This document shows positions 16,792 through 26,652 of a DNA stretch of 64,000 nucleotides, piece after piece. The DNA is from Deminuibacter sp966424055 (GTDB taxonomy: Bacteria; Bacteroidota; Bacteroidia; Chitinophagales; Chitinophagaceae): NCBI GenBank assembly GCA_966424055.1, contig CBJLMB010000012.1, positions 91,286 through 155,285 of the forward strand, in the 5' to 3' direction. Position 1 is the stretch's first letter; each line of letters opens with the position of its first letter. The notes beneath the pieces are model-generated. The model saw only the letters and a program-made list of their open reading frames with translations, did no database searches and had not been told where the DNA came from. The position numbers and the translations under genes were made by a program.

Positions 16792-17367
16792 TTAGTGACA
16801 CTCGCAAGCATCCATCTTCAGGTCAAATCGTCCGTCTTTAAGATCTATTGTATCGTTTATATTGCTTACTCCTACAAGAAGAAAACGAAATGTTCCGGAA
16901 ATAATTTTTTTTTCTACGTCTAATCGACTAATAATAAAACTGCTTCCTGGTACGGGGCCAATGTATTCTCGAAATCCGTCTTCTGCAAAATAATGTAAGT
17001 TTACAGAATCTACTTTATCTCCTATTGTGGTTATCGAGTACTTGATAGAACCGCCGTAATCTGGCTTACTCCCTATCTGTAGTGCAGAAACCAATTTATT
17101 ATCTGTTTTCCTTGAAAATCCCATAAAGATTGAATTTGCGATACCTCCATTTGCGAGACCATATTTAACTTCTAGTTTCCCGCATGGATTAGAGGAGATA
17201 TCGCATTTGTAAAATGGCGTCCAAACCTTACCGTTCACGGTAAACCCAATGGTATTTAATCCATCAGTGGTGACTGGTGGTAATACATCCACAGGTTTGT
17301 CTTTATGACAGTTGAAAAAAGAAAGGGAAAGAATGAATACAACGAGATATTGGGCCTGGGTTTTCAT
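16792..17367 (-). CDS. Lipoprotein, DUF6252-like
   Basis: A 191-residue protein with a lipoprotein signal peptide (LSLSFFNC, Cys20). FTVNGKVWTPF near residue 48 and the C-terminal ISGTFRF...DLKDGRFDLK are the start and end motifs of DUF6252-type Bacteroidota lipoproteins of unknown function. It lies 24 bases upstream of the T9SS hydrolase gene on the same strand, so the two were probably one operon. Confidence 0.75.
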   Translation of the reverse strand: MKTQAQYLVVFILSLSFFNCHKDKPVDVLPPVTTDGLNTIGFTVNGKVWTPFYKCDISSNPCGKLEVKYGLANGGIANSIFMGFSRKTDNKLVSALQIGSKPDYGGSIKYSITTIGDKVDSVNLHYFAEDGFREYIGPVPGSSFIISRLDVEKKIISGTFRFLLVGVSNINDTIDLKDGRFDLKMDACECH

Positions 17368-18003
17368 GCAGCAATTTTGATTGACTAAATTTACAAAAGC
17401 CTTTTTTATTAAAAGCCTCCTTAAATTTATTTTTTGCCAGACTTTCTGTTTCCACTGTTATGGTAGACGGAAAGGGGTAAAGCAGTGTCAAAAAGTATCT
17501 GCTCCATGATGCTAATTTTATTAGCGGGTATTCGCAAAAGATATTAATATTCTGCCGGTTGTTAAGAATAAGTTTTACGCCATTTTTTTTGAATTGAAAT
17601 CTGCGGATTATGAAAATAAAGAGAACCGATTCTTCGCATTATCCAGGTTGCTCACGATATCGCTATTCGAGGTCTTATTTTCGAGAGCTAATGCTGAAAT
17701 GCTTATTGATTTGTAGGTATGTCTAGGCACTTGCCCGGAAGGATACAATAGTTTACCATTCCCATTGGTCGGAGCCATTTGACTGAAATACCCAAATGCT
17801 AAATGTATTATCGATCAATCAGATACGAACAACCATAAATAATATCTGCCTCAATATAGATATGTAATTTTCTTTCTCCCTTACTTTGTGGTACTATTGG
17901 TATCGTTTAATTGATATTAATAGTATCAAATTGAAATTGCGTTGGAAGGTTAAAAGGCTTTCGGCAGTATTTCGTTTGCTTTAATGTGCTAACAAATTTA
18001 GCA
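17368..18003. other. Intergenic region, 636 bases
   Basis: AT-rich, with no convincing ORF on either strand. The only structure seen is an inverted repeat TTGATA-N7-TATCAA at 17911-17929, about 80 bases before the ImuA fragment, possibly an operator or promoter relic. Confidence 0.5.
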
Positions 18004-18212
18004 ATGTCAGATACAGGTGAAAAATATGAACTGATACAAAAATTGCAGCACGATATACTGCGTTTTCAGGGTTTGACAAAATCAGCCCTGGGACATCCTT
18101 TGCTTACCGGTTTAGATCCGTTAGAAGCGGCATTTCCTGATGGTACATTTCCTGTATCTGCTGTGCATGAGTTTATCAGTTATCAGCAGGAACATGCTGC
18201 CGCTACCAGCCA
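18004..18212 (+). pseudogene. ImuA N-terminal fragment
   Basis: From the ATG at 18004 the frame reads ELIQKLQHDILRFQGL and then DPLEAAFPDGTFPVSAVHEF and QEHAAATS. This is the N-terminus of the Bacteroidota ImuA protein, the RecA/SulA-like partner of ImuB and DnaE2 in mutagenic translesion repair. Homologs have about 240 residues; here homology stops after 70 residues at about 18212 and an unrelated gene end begins. No imuB or dnaE2 follows in the window, so a deletion has removed the cassette. Confidence 0.75.
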
Positions 18213-18751
18213 AGCCCGTCGTAGAAACTTACCAACGTATTCTTGCCGGAAATGATGTAAGTGATAATTTCAACAACGGCTTTGAACAGGGCGATGGACA
18301 ATTACCGATATTATGGCGTATATATAAGAACGAATCTTTAGGATTTACAGCGAAATTTGCCAGAGATGCTACTGTTTCTCACAATGGGGCAGCTTCTGCT
18401 TCCATTGCCAGTAGCACCAAAAGCTCATTGGGGGAGGCCAGCTTTTATCTAAACCCGATCCAGCCGGTCATACCCGGTAAAAACTACAGCCTTTCAGCCT
18501 GGGTCAGTGGTTCTTTGGTAACAGACTCGAATACGCTTTCTATTGCCTGGTTCGATATCAATGGCCACTATTTGTCGCAGAACTTCTCCGGTAACGCGCC
18601 TTTGGGGGAATTTGGATGGTTGTCACTCAATGTATCAGCGATTGCACCGACAGGAGCCGCTATGTGCGAAATTCACATTAATTCACAGGCCAACTCGGGT
18701 ACGGTCTGGTTTGATGATGTGGGTTTTCAATGCGGTTATCCCGCCCGATAA
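18213..18751 (+). pseudogene. Carbohydrate-binding C-terminal fragment of a secreted enzyme
   Basis: In a different frame from the ImuA fragment, residues from KPVVETYQRIL look like the end of a glycoside-hydrolase catalytic domain. They are followed by a CenC-like (CBM4/9-type) beta-sandwich: NGFEQG, GFTAKFARDATVSHNG, YSLSAWVSG, GTVWFDDVGFQ. The start of the gene is missing; the ORF open to 18140 is only an overlap with the ImuA frame. The fragment ends normally with TAA at 18749. The catalytic family cannot be told. Confidence 0.65.
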
Positions 18752-19367
18752 TGTCAGTAACCCAAGTTACGGGGTTAATCAATAGTTTTTATAGCCACAA
18801 GCCATGAGTTTCTAGCTATGGGGCAGGAATGGATTGTTAAATAGAGTAAAATTATTCTGCCGGGCTTCCTGCGCGTGAAAAGGATGCTGAAGAATCCCTC
18901 AGCCTGAAAAAACGTCTTCTTTTCTGCGTATTCTGCGAAATGAATTTCTTGTAGCTCAGCGCTATTAACCTGGGTTGATAACTATTGCATGCAATGTGTA
19001 TTTACCGCTGTCCAGGAAGCTGCCTGTAGTCTTGCCGATCTGCGGCAACATTCTAAATTATTTATTTCAAAACCAAAAGTGGGCAGGGTGAAAAGTTGTG
19101 CGTGGCAGGTCTGTCAGGTTTTCCAAACAGGCACTAACCAGGTATATTACGACTCTTTCAGATACAGCATCAACAACCATTTCAACAAGCTGTAACCGGC
19201 TGTTAAAAAAACACAAACAGATGAATGATGATGCATTAAATGGAAGAAAGGGTTTGTAGATCCTGCTGAAAAGCAAGAAGCCGCTTGCATTGCGGTAAAT
19301 ATAAAGGCGACTGTGCTATAATTAGGGTACCTTGTGCAGCACGTCCTATAAAATAGGACTATATACC
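18752..19367. other. Intergenic region before GH130 gene
   Basis: Besides repeat copy A it holds only a 68-codon GTG ORF (18989-19195) with no protein-like features. I see no clear promoter motif in front of the GH130 start. Confidence 0.5.
18783..18985 (+). repeat. Dispersed repeat, copy A (~200 bp)
   Basis: This stretch aligns in the same orientation with 24984-25186 along its whole length. The best-matched part is GAAAAGGATGCTGAAGAAT (18877-18895 against 25077-25095) followed by CAGCCTGAAAAA and TTCTTTTCTGCGT. Similarity is high in the middle and lower at the ends. No ORF is conserved between the copies. Copies A and B bracket the GH130-glycosyltransferase block. Confidence 0.75.
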
Positions 19368-20825
19368 ATGGCCATTCATGTTGACAGAAAAAACATAAAG
19401 CTCACCCCGGATTTCACAAAAGTTATTCCTCTTTTTTTTAATACCGGCAACGAAAGGGCAACGGAGATCATGCGCCGGATACTGGCTATGCACACAACAG
19501 AAATACAAGCAGTGTGTAACCAGGTGCTGGAAGAGTTTGCAGACCGCTACCGCGATATAACCAGCATCCTGAACAAGCATTTTGAACAGGTAAAACACCT
19601 GCTAACGGCAGAAGAGGGTGCAATGCTGACAGAAGAAAAAAGAATGCTGATAGGGGCTTATTTTACGATGGAATATGCCATTGAAGCGGCCGCATTGTTC
19701 AACCCTTCGGTTGTGGAAGACCCGGACCAGTCAGGTGTTTCACAGGGCGAAAAAAAGGTGATCATCAGTTTCCGGGCCACGGGTGAAAACCATATTTCCT
19801 CGCTGGTTTTCAGGCGTGGTGTATTGGATAATAATGGCGACCTTCTGCTTGATGCGCCCGGTAAATTCATGAATGAAGGTGTGTTGATCTCCGCAAACCC
19901 TGATGATCCTACCTGGCTGGCAGATAAACTATTGCAGCTTCGCCTGCCGGAAGATATTTATGCCAGGGTACTGGGTGAACTGGACAAGCCTTTTGCATAT
20001 AAAGAAATAGACAACCTGCTGAAAGAAGCATTACAGACAAACGCAGTGCCCGACCAGCAGAAAATAAAATATGAGGTACTGAAACTGGTAGATGCAGGCT
20101 ATGAAATACAGTTCCCGGTTACGTCCCGGCTGTCGGAAAGGGTGTTGTTTCCCGTTACTCATAGTGAAAAAAAAGGGATTGAAGATGCGCGTTTTACCAG
20201 GTTTACAGAAACGGATGGAAATATCACGTATTATGCTACCTATACAGCGTATGACGGTTCGTTTATTTTGCCCAAGATGGTGGAAACAAAAGATTTTCGC
20301 GATTTTAAAATTTCACCACTGCACGGGCGTTTTGCTGTAAATAAGAACCTGGCATTATTTCCCCGGAAAATTAACGGCCGCTATGCTATGCTATCCCGCG
20401 TGGATGGTGTAAATAATTACCTGATGCTGTCTGATGACATCCATATATGGGATCAGGCCCAATTAATACAGCGGCCCAGGTATCCATGGGAGCTTGTTCA
20501 GATGGGTAATGGCGGTGCGCCGATAGAAACGGCAAAAGGCTGGCTAGTGATTACCCATGGTGTAGGGCCCATGCGCAAGTATTGCCTTGGCGCCAGCCTG
20601 CTGGATCTGGATGACCCGTCCATTGAGCTGGCAAGATTATCATACCCGCTGTTAATACCGAATGAAGATGAAAGGAACGGGTATGTGCCCAATGTAGTAT
20701 ATACCTGCGGAGCGATAGTGCATGAAGGTCTCCTGTTTATGCCTTATGCTGTATCAGACTATGCCTCTTCTTTTGCCACAGTACCGCTTGCGGCATTGCT
20801 GGATGAGCTGGAGAAAATGCGCTGA
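19368..20825 (+). CDS. Glycoside hydrolase family 130 protein (mannoside phosphorylase type)
   Basis: A 485-residue protein. The N-terminal 140 residues are helical; the C-terminal part is the five-bladed GH130 propeller: SRLSERVLFPV, KKGIEDARFTRF (with the catalytic Asp), GRFAVNKNLALFPRKINGRY, MGNGGAPIETAKGWLVITHG and DERNGYVPNVVY. GH130 enzymes cleave beta-mannosides by phosphorolysis or hydrolysis; the helical N-terminal part marks a less studied subgroup. No signal peptide, so cytoplasmic. I chose the ATG at 19368; the ORF extends upstream to 19332 without support. It converges with the GT4 gene after eight bases. Confidence 0.88.
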   Translation: MAIHVDRKNIKLTPDFTKVIPLFFNTGNERATEIMRRILAMHTTEIQAVCNQVLEEFADRYRDITSILNKHFEQVKHLLTAEEGAMLTEEKRMLIGAYFTMEYAIEAAALFNPSVVEDPDQSGVSQGEKKVIISFRATGENHISSLVFRRGVLDNNGDLLLDAPGKFMNEGVLISANPDDPTWLADKLLQLRLPEDIYARVLGELDKPFAYKEIDNLLKEALQTNAVPDQQKIKYEVLKLVDAGYEIQFPVTSRLSERVLFPVTHSEKKGIEDARFTRFTETDGNITYYATYTAYDGSFILPKMVETKDFRDFKISPLHGRFAVNKNLALFPRKINGRYAMLSRVDGVNNYLMLSDDIHIWDQAQLIQRPRYPWELVQMGNGGAPIETAKGWLVITHGVGPMRKYCLGASLLDLDDPSIELARLSYPLLIPNEDERNGYVPNVVYTCGAIVHEGLLFMPYAVSDYASSFATVPLAALLDELEKMR

Positions 20826-20832
20826 TCATCTT

Positions 20833-21843
20833 TTACTCCCGGTTAAGTATTTTGTGGTACAGCCGGAGATAGTTTGTTGTCATTGCATCCCGGCTGAAAT
20901 GAATTAAGGCATGCCTGTGACAATTGTACCTGTTAATCCATTTAATGCTGTCTACTGCAGCCGCAGCCTCCCTTGCATCATTTACAAGAAAGCCTGTTGT
21001 GCCATGTACTATTAATTCTTTCATAGCGCCCCTGTTAAAAGCGATAACCGGTGTGCCGCACATCATAGCTTCTGCCACGCTAAGGCCGAAAGGTTCATTG
21101 AAACTGATGGGGTGTAACAGTGCCATGGCATTGCGCAGCAGGTAATTGCGCTGTTCGGGACCTGCATTGCCTTTGTAAATAACTGTTTTAGTATTGAGAT
21201 GCGGCCGTATAGCTGTTTCAAAATAATCCTGGTCCTGGATAAGACCGCCAAGAATAAGCCTGGTGCCGGTTCTCATGGCTATTTCAATGGCTTCATGCGC
21301 TCCTTTATGCGGGTGTATTCTGCCGAAATACAGCAGGTAATCCATAGGTGCTTCTTCAAAGCTGAATTGTCGTTCATCGATACCATTGTACACCGTATCG
21401 AGATAATTCAATGCCGGATGCCTGTCGCTATCGCTTACAGATACATAGTCTGTGCCCGAATTGTATTTTTTGTATACCGGAATAATTTCCGGTGAAGAAA
21501 AGCCGTGGATGGTGGTAAGCATTGGGGCGGGGATAAGCCTCGAATAAGTAAGCGGCAAAAAATCATAATGGTTATGTATAAGATCGAACTCTGCTGCTCT
21601 TTCCATTAAATGGGCAATATGCAGGCATTCCCATACTTTAGCATCTTTGGGCTGTTCAGCAAGCGGTGCATCGCAAACGGCCGCCAGGTTACCGCCGGTA
21701 ACAGAATCTCCTGTGGCAAACAACGTAACCTGTATGCCTTTTTCAACAAGGCATTCTGCCAGCACAGAAGCCACTTGCTCCCAGGGACCATAATGGCGTG
21801 GTGGTGTTCGCCAGGTTATGGGAGCGAGGATAGCGATTTTCAT
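20833..21843 (-). CDS. Glycosyltransferase family 4 protein
   Basis: A 336-residue GT-B fold enzyme: N-terminal PPRHYGPWEQVASVLAECL, DLIHNHYDF near residue 95, LYFGRIHPHKG at about 178 and the EX7E motif EPFGLSVAE near 268. It transfers a sugar from a nucleotide sugar. The acceptor is unknown; the partner genes suggest a short manno-oligosaccharide (inference). It starts seven bases after the stop of the toroid-type gene, so co-transcribed. Confidence 0.92.
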   Translation of the reverse strand: MKIAILAPITWRTPPRHYGPWEQVASVLAECLVEKGIQVTLFATGDSVTGGNLAAVCDAPLAEQPKDAKVWECLHIAHLMERAAEFDLIHNHYDFLPLTYSRLIPAPMLTTIHGFSSPEIIPVYKKYNSGTDYVSVSDSDRHPALNYLDTVYNGIDERQFSFEEAPMDYLLYFGRIHPHKGAHEAIEIAMRTGTRLILGGLIQDQDYFETAIRPHLNTKTVIYKGNAGPEQRNYLLRNAMALLHPISFNEPFGLSVAEAMMCGTPVIAFNRGAMKELIVHGTTGFLVNDAREAAAAVDSIKWINRYNCHRHALIHFSRDAMTTNYLRLYHKILNRE

Positions 21844-21850
21844 TGTATGC

Positions 21851-22981
21851 TTATTCTTGTGCGTCTTTTAGCGTGGCAGACATTACCAGGTGTGAGATCC
21901 AGTATGCCAGTGTACTTTCAGCCCCCTGGTTGTAATTGATGCCACCTTTTTGCAACCCGTCAGAACAGCCACCCGTAGAGGCATCGTATAGGGAAGTATT
22001 CAGGTCGTTCAACCCCAGAAACCATTGATAGCTTTGGTACATGCAGGCAAGAAATTTATTATCCCTTGTAACCCTGAATACCTGTTCATACAATAAAATC
22101 ATTGCCATAGCATCGACGCCCTGCTGATCGAAACCTGCGCAGCGCATCCCTTTTTTATACCAACCTTCGTTGCCTACCGGCCTTAACACACCCTGGTGAA
22201 ATACAACCGATTCCAGAAATGACATTGATTCCATGGCAATTTTGAAATAAGTATCGTTTTGCGTTACTTCAAATGCATTAAACAATGCCAGCGGCAGCAT
22301 GGCATTATCGTAAGTGAGAATATTGTCGAACCAGTGCCAGCCATGCCCTCTGTTATCCTGATAGTTGCGAACAAGCTTGTTTGATAAAGAAATCAGTGTT
22401 TCTTCCAGCTGTGAATCAGGATAGCTGGATTTAATCACATGGCAAATACCGATGATGCTGTTGGCTATGCCACGAAGCGAAACAAGCTGATGAACATGCT
22501 TACAGGCTCTGAAAAAAATCTCAGTTCCTGTACGTATTACCAATCTGTTTGGCCCGTAATTAATCAGGTAACCCAGTGCAAGCATGGTTCTGCCAAAGGA
22601 ATCTTCTGAGCCCTTCTCATCAGCGAAGTTTTTGGTATAACTCATAAAGTTGTTGAAATACCCATCCTCCGTTTGCATGTAGTGGATAAAACTGAGGTAA
22701 ACCAGCATTAAAGAATAGACGGTTTGATCTTTTCCCTGCCTGGAGGCCAATACCGTTAATAGCAGTGCACGTGCATTATCGTCAATACAGTAACCTTCTT
22801 TGCGATTGGGTATGGAATGTAAAGCATGTTGTATAATGCCGGTATCATCTGTTAAATTAACAATATGGCTGAAATTGAGTATTGGCATGTTGGCATAGTC
22901 AAATATATCTGGCGTGATCATCCGGCTGCCCGGGTACAATGAATTGTTGACATCGGTAAAATGAAAGACTTGTTTGATCAT
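21851..22981 (-). CDS. (alpha/alpha)6-toroid-like protein of the GH130/GT4 cluster
   Basis: A 376-residue, mostly helical protein from the ATG at 22981. It has repeated long helices with aromatic motifs: YCIDDNARALLLTVLA, DSFGRTMLALGYL, WHWFDNILTYDNAMLPLALF and GVDAMAMILLYEQV. The pattern resembles six-hairpin glycosidases, and homologous segments are found fused to glycosyltransferases in other bacteria. The acidic DD and FD positions could be catalytic, but I cannot assign a GH family. The ORF runs up to 23140 but the extra part overlaps the preceding glycosyltransferase gene, so I used the later start. Confidence 0.7.
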   Translation of the reverse strand: MIKQVFHFTDVNNSLYPGSRMITPDIFDYANMPILNFSHIVNLTDDTGIIQHALHSIPNRKEGYCIDDNARALLLTVLASRQGKDQTVYSLMLVYLSFIHYMQTEDGYFNNFMSYTKNFADEKGSEDSFGRTMLALGYLINYGPNRLVIRTGTEIFFRACKHVHQLVSLRGIANSIIGICHVIKSSYPDSQLEETLISLSNKLVRNYQDNRGHGWHWFDNILTYDNAMLPLALFNAFEVTQNDTYFKIAMESMSFLESVVFHQGVLRPVGNEGWYKKGMRCAGFDQQGVDAMAMILLYEQVFRVTRDNKFLACMYQSYQWFLGLNDLNTSLYDASTGGCSDGLQKGGINYNQGAESTLAYWISHLVMSATLKDAQE

Positions 22982-23034
22982 ATGAGAAATTTGTAAATGA
23001 AGAACTGGTTTATTGTATGGCAGGCTGGTTGTTG

Positions 23035-24246
23035 TCAGGGTTTTAATGTTACACTGACAGGCAGCTGGTGATGCATACTGATGTCTTTTTTGAGAATAAC
23101 AGAGAACAGGCGAACATGCTTCCTGGCTACTGTTTTCCAAATTGTGTTCCTGGTTTTAAGAAATGCGTTGTTGGCCATTTTTTCCCGCAAATCTGTGTTC
23201 TGCAAAAGGCAAACAGCTTCTTTAGCAAGTGTTTGTGCATCACCAGATGGTATAATAATACCGGTTTCGCTGTCAAGCATTTCATCTGCCTGTACAAAGG
23301 CATTCGAAATAATTGCACAGGCAGCGCTCATGGCATACAGAAATGTACCGCTTACAGTCTGGTTGGGGTCTTTGGAGGTAAACAGGTAAACATCTGTTAA
23401 AACCAGGTATTCCATGAGCGCTGCCGTTGGCAGGTATTCATTGATGAGCCGCACATGGCCGGTGAGACCAGTTTCTTTAATCAGGCGTTCCAGGCTTTCC
23501 CGGTATGCTTCGCCTTCGCTAGCCAGCAGGTTGGGGTGTGTACAGCCCAGAACAAGATAGCAGGCATTGGGAAAATGCTGAATAATTTCCCGCATGGCCT
23601 GGATCCCGGTTTCGATGCCTTTGTTAGGGCTTAGTAAACCGAATGTCGTCAGCACCAGGTTATGGCTGAGGTTGTATTTCTGTTTAAGCTCATCCGGACT
23701 TGCTGTATCAACCAGGTGTGTGCCATGCGGTATAATCATGATTTTTTCTATGGGAACCTGGTAGTCTTCCCTGAGCAGCCGGGCCGAATGGTGGGTCATT
23801 ACAATTATTTTTTCGGCAAGCAGGGCAATAGCCTGTATCAGTTTTAAGCGCTTCTCATCTGGCCGTGGCAACACTGTATGAAAGCGAACAATAAAAGGCC
23901 TTTCTATCAATGCAAGAAGCCCCAGCAGGTAGTCGCCCATGGTGCCGCCGTATAGTCCAAATTCGTGCTCAAAACACAATAGTTTTATAGCCGGATCGTA
24001 GTTAATAAGCTCAGCTGCTTCTATACAGGCATTTAAAGACCGTGTATCTATTACTGCATTTACCGCATTGGTATACAGATGTGCATTCTCCTTTTTATCT
24101 AAGGCATATACTACAATTTCTGTTTCTTCTTCCAGTTCGGGTTTAAGGACGGCCAGTAAATCGCTGGCAAAACTGGCAATGCCGCATTGCCTGGGCGGAT
24201 AGGTGCTGACAATGACAATTTTGGATGCGCTGTTGAATGATTTCAT
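23035..24246 (-). CDS. Glycosyltransferase family 4 protein
   Basis: A 403-residue GT-B enzyme: VSTYPPRQCGIASFASDL at the N-terminus, CFEHEFGLYGG near 90, TFGLLSPNKGIETGIQAM near 205 and SKDPNQTVSGTFLYAMSAACAIIS near 312 (a variant of the donor-binding EX7E region, in which the first Glu is not obvious). First gene of a three-gene operon (GT4, toroid, GT4) running opposite to the GH130 gene. Together they look like a system that builds and phosphorolyses an intracellular glycoside; this is inference from gene order. Confidence 0.9.
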   Translation of the reverse strand: MKSFNSASKIVIVSTYPPRQCGIASFASDLLAVLKPELEEETEIVVYALDKKENAHLYTNAVNAVIDTRSLNACIEAAELINYDPAIKLLCFEHEFGLYGGTMGDYLLGLLALIERPFIVRFHTVLPRPDEKRLKLIQAIALLAEKIIVMTHHSARLLREDYQVPIEKIMIIPHGTHLVDTASPDELKQKYNLSHNLVLTTFGLLSPNKGIETGIQAMREIIQHFPNACYLVLGCTHPNLLASEGEAYRESLERLIKETGLTGHVRLINEYLPTAALMEYLVLTDVYLFTSKDPNQTVSGTFLYAMSAACAIISNAFVQADEMLDSETGIIIPSGDAQTLAKEAVCLLQNTDLREKMANNAFLKTRNTIWKTVARKHVRLFSVILKKDISMHHQLPVSVTLKP

Positions 24247-25262
24247 TTTTCATTGTTTACATACGTGAATAGCAATGCATATATCCTGCCCATAGGTGCA
24301 AGAAAGGAGCCGGTCAGTACCAGATACATCCCTACACTACCTGCAGGCAGATAACCCCATAACAGTAAGAATAAGAAGCCGCTGAAAGAATATTACAAGT
24401 GTAGTTATATGAGAAAGAATTAGTAAGTATGAATATAAAAAGAATATTACCGACTATATAAATTTTTCAGTGACAATTAAAGGTAATCAATTTATTCTAT
24501 TAAGTCGAATATATTAACGGAACGGTAGATGAATGCGTTGCCCGGTGCGATGAAATACGGGATATACATGCCCCCATTTATACGAAACGTTTTAGTGATA
24601 CCTGGAAATAAATTTAATAAATCCTCTTTCAACTTAAGCTGTATTACTTTCTTTCGATTGAGTATTAAAAGATACTTTCGGCTTATTTCTGATCAATTAT
24701 AAAAGTAAGAGGCACATGCCTGTTCGCAGTTGATTGAAATTTGCATAATTCGTTTCGGGTGGCAATTGCGAGGGTTAGTTGCTTTAGAACCCAAAGCATC
24801 ACCATCTAAAGGGTACGCTGATTTACCTTTCATTTTTTCATTGATAACAGGGAGTGCGAATACGTTGTAGACTAAATGCCTGACCATCGTAACCCAACGA
24901 GTTTCATAGCGCTCTTATCTCCCCATCAGAATTTACAGTGCAATGTATCCATCCGGGCATAGCCTGATAACCCAGGTTGCGGATGCTTTTATAGCTGCAA
25001 GCCTTGAGCTGCCATCTATAAGTTGGAAATAGAGCGTTAAATAGAATAAAAATATTCTGCCTGGTTTCCTGCACATGAAAAGGATGCTGAAGAATTCCAC
25101 AGCCTGAAAAACATGTTCTTTTCTGCGTTTTCCGTGAGATGAATTGCCTGTCGCTCACAGCTGTCAGCTTGCCGGGTATAACTGGCAAGCTGGGTTAATA
25201 AACTGCAAAAATTAAGGCAATATCCTTTGTGACTGGCAGGTGTACGGATAGATGGCCTTCAC
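24247..25262. other. Intergenic region, ~1 kb, with repeat copy B
   Basis: Contains repeat copy B (24984-25186) and otherwise AT-rich, ORF-poor sequence. Short ORFs of 64 and 94 codons on the minus strand show no protein-like features; the longer one covers copy B. Confidence 0.5.
24984..25186 (+). repeat. Dispersed repeat, copy B (~200 bp)
   Basis: Partner of the stretch at 18783-18985 in the same orientation, beginning with GCTTTTATAGCTGCAAGCC and ending near CTGTCAGCTTGCCGGG. A further inverted repeat at its end (GCTTGCC...GGCAAGC, 25167-25189) is not conserved in copy A. Confidence 0.75.
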
Positions 25263-26156
25263 TTATTCGTTGCCGGATAAAGCCAGCTCTTTGCCGGCAG
25301 CCCGGAAAATCTTTTTTTGCTTCCAGTTATACCATGTTTCCGGGATAGCTTTTTTCATCAGGCTGTCAATGTTTCGCATACCTATTACATTCCAGCCACC
25401 ATTTATCTTGCCCAGCATTGTTTTGTTCCAGGCGCGCAGGCTAATGGCAAAACCACTTTCCAGGTATTCCATATGATGCCAGTAACCGCTTGGCATAAAC
25501 AAAGTGTCGCCATGTTCCAGTATCATATCATAGCCATGGGTCAATGCCAATGCTGGGAATTTTGTTATATCCACTTTACTGTTTGCAGCATCATAATAGC
25601 CACTGAAATCGGCCAGGCTCAGCACTTCAAATGGTTTGCGGTAAAGTTTGTATTGTTCCTTCTTTGGAAACAGTAATACTCTTTTGCGGCCTACAAACTG
25701 CGTGTGGAGAATATTGGAAAGGTCAATGTCGAAATGCATATGTGTAACAGAGCCTTTTCCCCCTGCAAACAGGGAGGGCATATTTTTCAAAAAGCCTTTT
25801 ACATAATCGGAAGGCCAGGTAAAATCATCTTTTAACTGGGGTGCGTGCGAAAAGATATTAAAGAAGAAAATACGCCATTCCGCCGGCCCTTTACTGATCA
25901 TATCGATGTATTCGCCGAATGTGGTATACCCGTCTGCTTTATTAATGGGTGTATAAGCATCGCTTTTAGCATTGTTATAGATCGGTATTCTTTTAGTACC
26001 CGCAACCTGTTTTAGATAATCCCATGTCCATTTTTCGTACGCCAGCCATTGTTTGGAAAGATTGCGTAAAACAACCGGCTTGCCCGGATCATAATATTTT
26101 TTCCTAAAATCTTTAGGGTGAATGTCAGTCACGACTTCTACAGGATGCAGATCCAT
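25263..26156 (-). CDS. JmjC/cupin-like Fe(II) and 2-oxoglutarate dioxygenase family protein
   Basis: A 297-residue protein of the cupin-like (cupin_8) family. The metal motif HxD is seen in THMHFDID near residue 140, with a distal His in GYWHHMEYL near 238; PVVLRNLSKQW at residue 28 is the typical N-terminal signature. Members hydroxylate proteins or tRNA (for example JmjC lysyl or arginyl hydroxylases). The substrate here is unknown. It stands alone; upstream sequence to 26652 has no gene. Confidence 0.88.
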   Translation of the reverse strand: MDLHPVEVVTDIHPKDFRKKYYDPGKPVVLRNLSKQWLAYEKWTWDYLKQVAGTKRIPIYNNAKSDAYTPINKADGYTTFGEYIDMISKGPAEWRIFFFNIFSHAPQLKDDFTWPSDYVKGFLKNMPSLFAGGKGSVTHMHFDIDLSNILHTQFVGRKRVLLFPKKEQYKLYRKPFEVLSLADFSGYYDAANSKVDITKFPALALTHGYDMILEHGDTLFMPSGYWHHMEYLESGFAISLRAWNKTMLGKINGGWNVIGMRNIDSLMKKAIPETWYNWKQKKIFRAAGKELALSGNE

Positions 26157-26652
26157 TTAATTACATTTTAGATAAAAGTATCCTTTCTGTTGATTAAGCA
26201 GCTGGTTTAGTATGTAATATAAGCTTTTAAGCGATTGCTTAAGGCATAAACCGCCTGTCTTACCCGCCACGTACTGTAATGCGTCGAGATAAGGATAACC
26301 CTCAGTTTACTGATGTGGGAGCATTACTTTTGCGTATATCAACAAAGCTGACAGGTATCCTTTACTTTACAAGTTATCCCGGCATGCCCAACTGCACCGG
26401 ACAAAGCAGTGCATGCAGGATAGCCGTTAGAAGGCAGTCGTAATTGTCGTAGTAGTTCGGGCGTATCAAAATACGTCTGGTATAACAAAAGTGAAGTAAT
26501 ACTTAAACTATGTGATGCTCATTCATCAGGCCACCATATCCGGAAATACTGTTTACGGAACAATTCTTTTTTAGTCCTTGTTTGACCGGGTTAAAATATA
26601 TTCAGGGAAAAACTTTGTCAGGCAATAATACCGGGAGTCATATAGGAGATGA
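26157..26652. other. Intergenic region, ~500 bases
   Basis: No ORF with coding character, no hairpin terminator and no repeat recognised. Confidence 0.45.

Noticed and set aside
18989..19195. 68-codon GTG ORF before the GH130 gene
   Set aside because: No recognisable motif, weak start, overlaps the edge of a non-coding repeat region.
24904..25188. 94-codon minus-strand ORF over repeat copy B
   Set aside because: Not conserved in copy A, no ribosome binding site, composition not protein-like.
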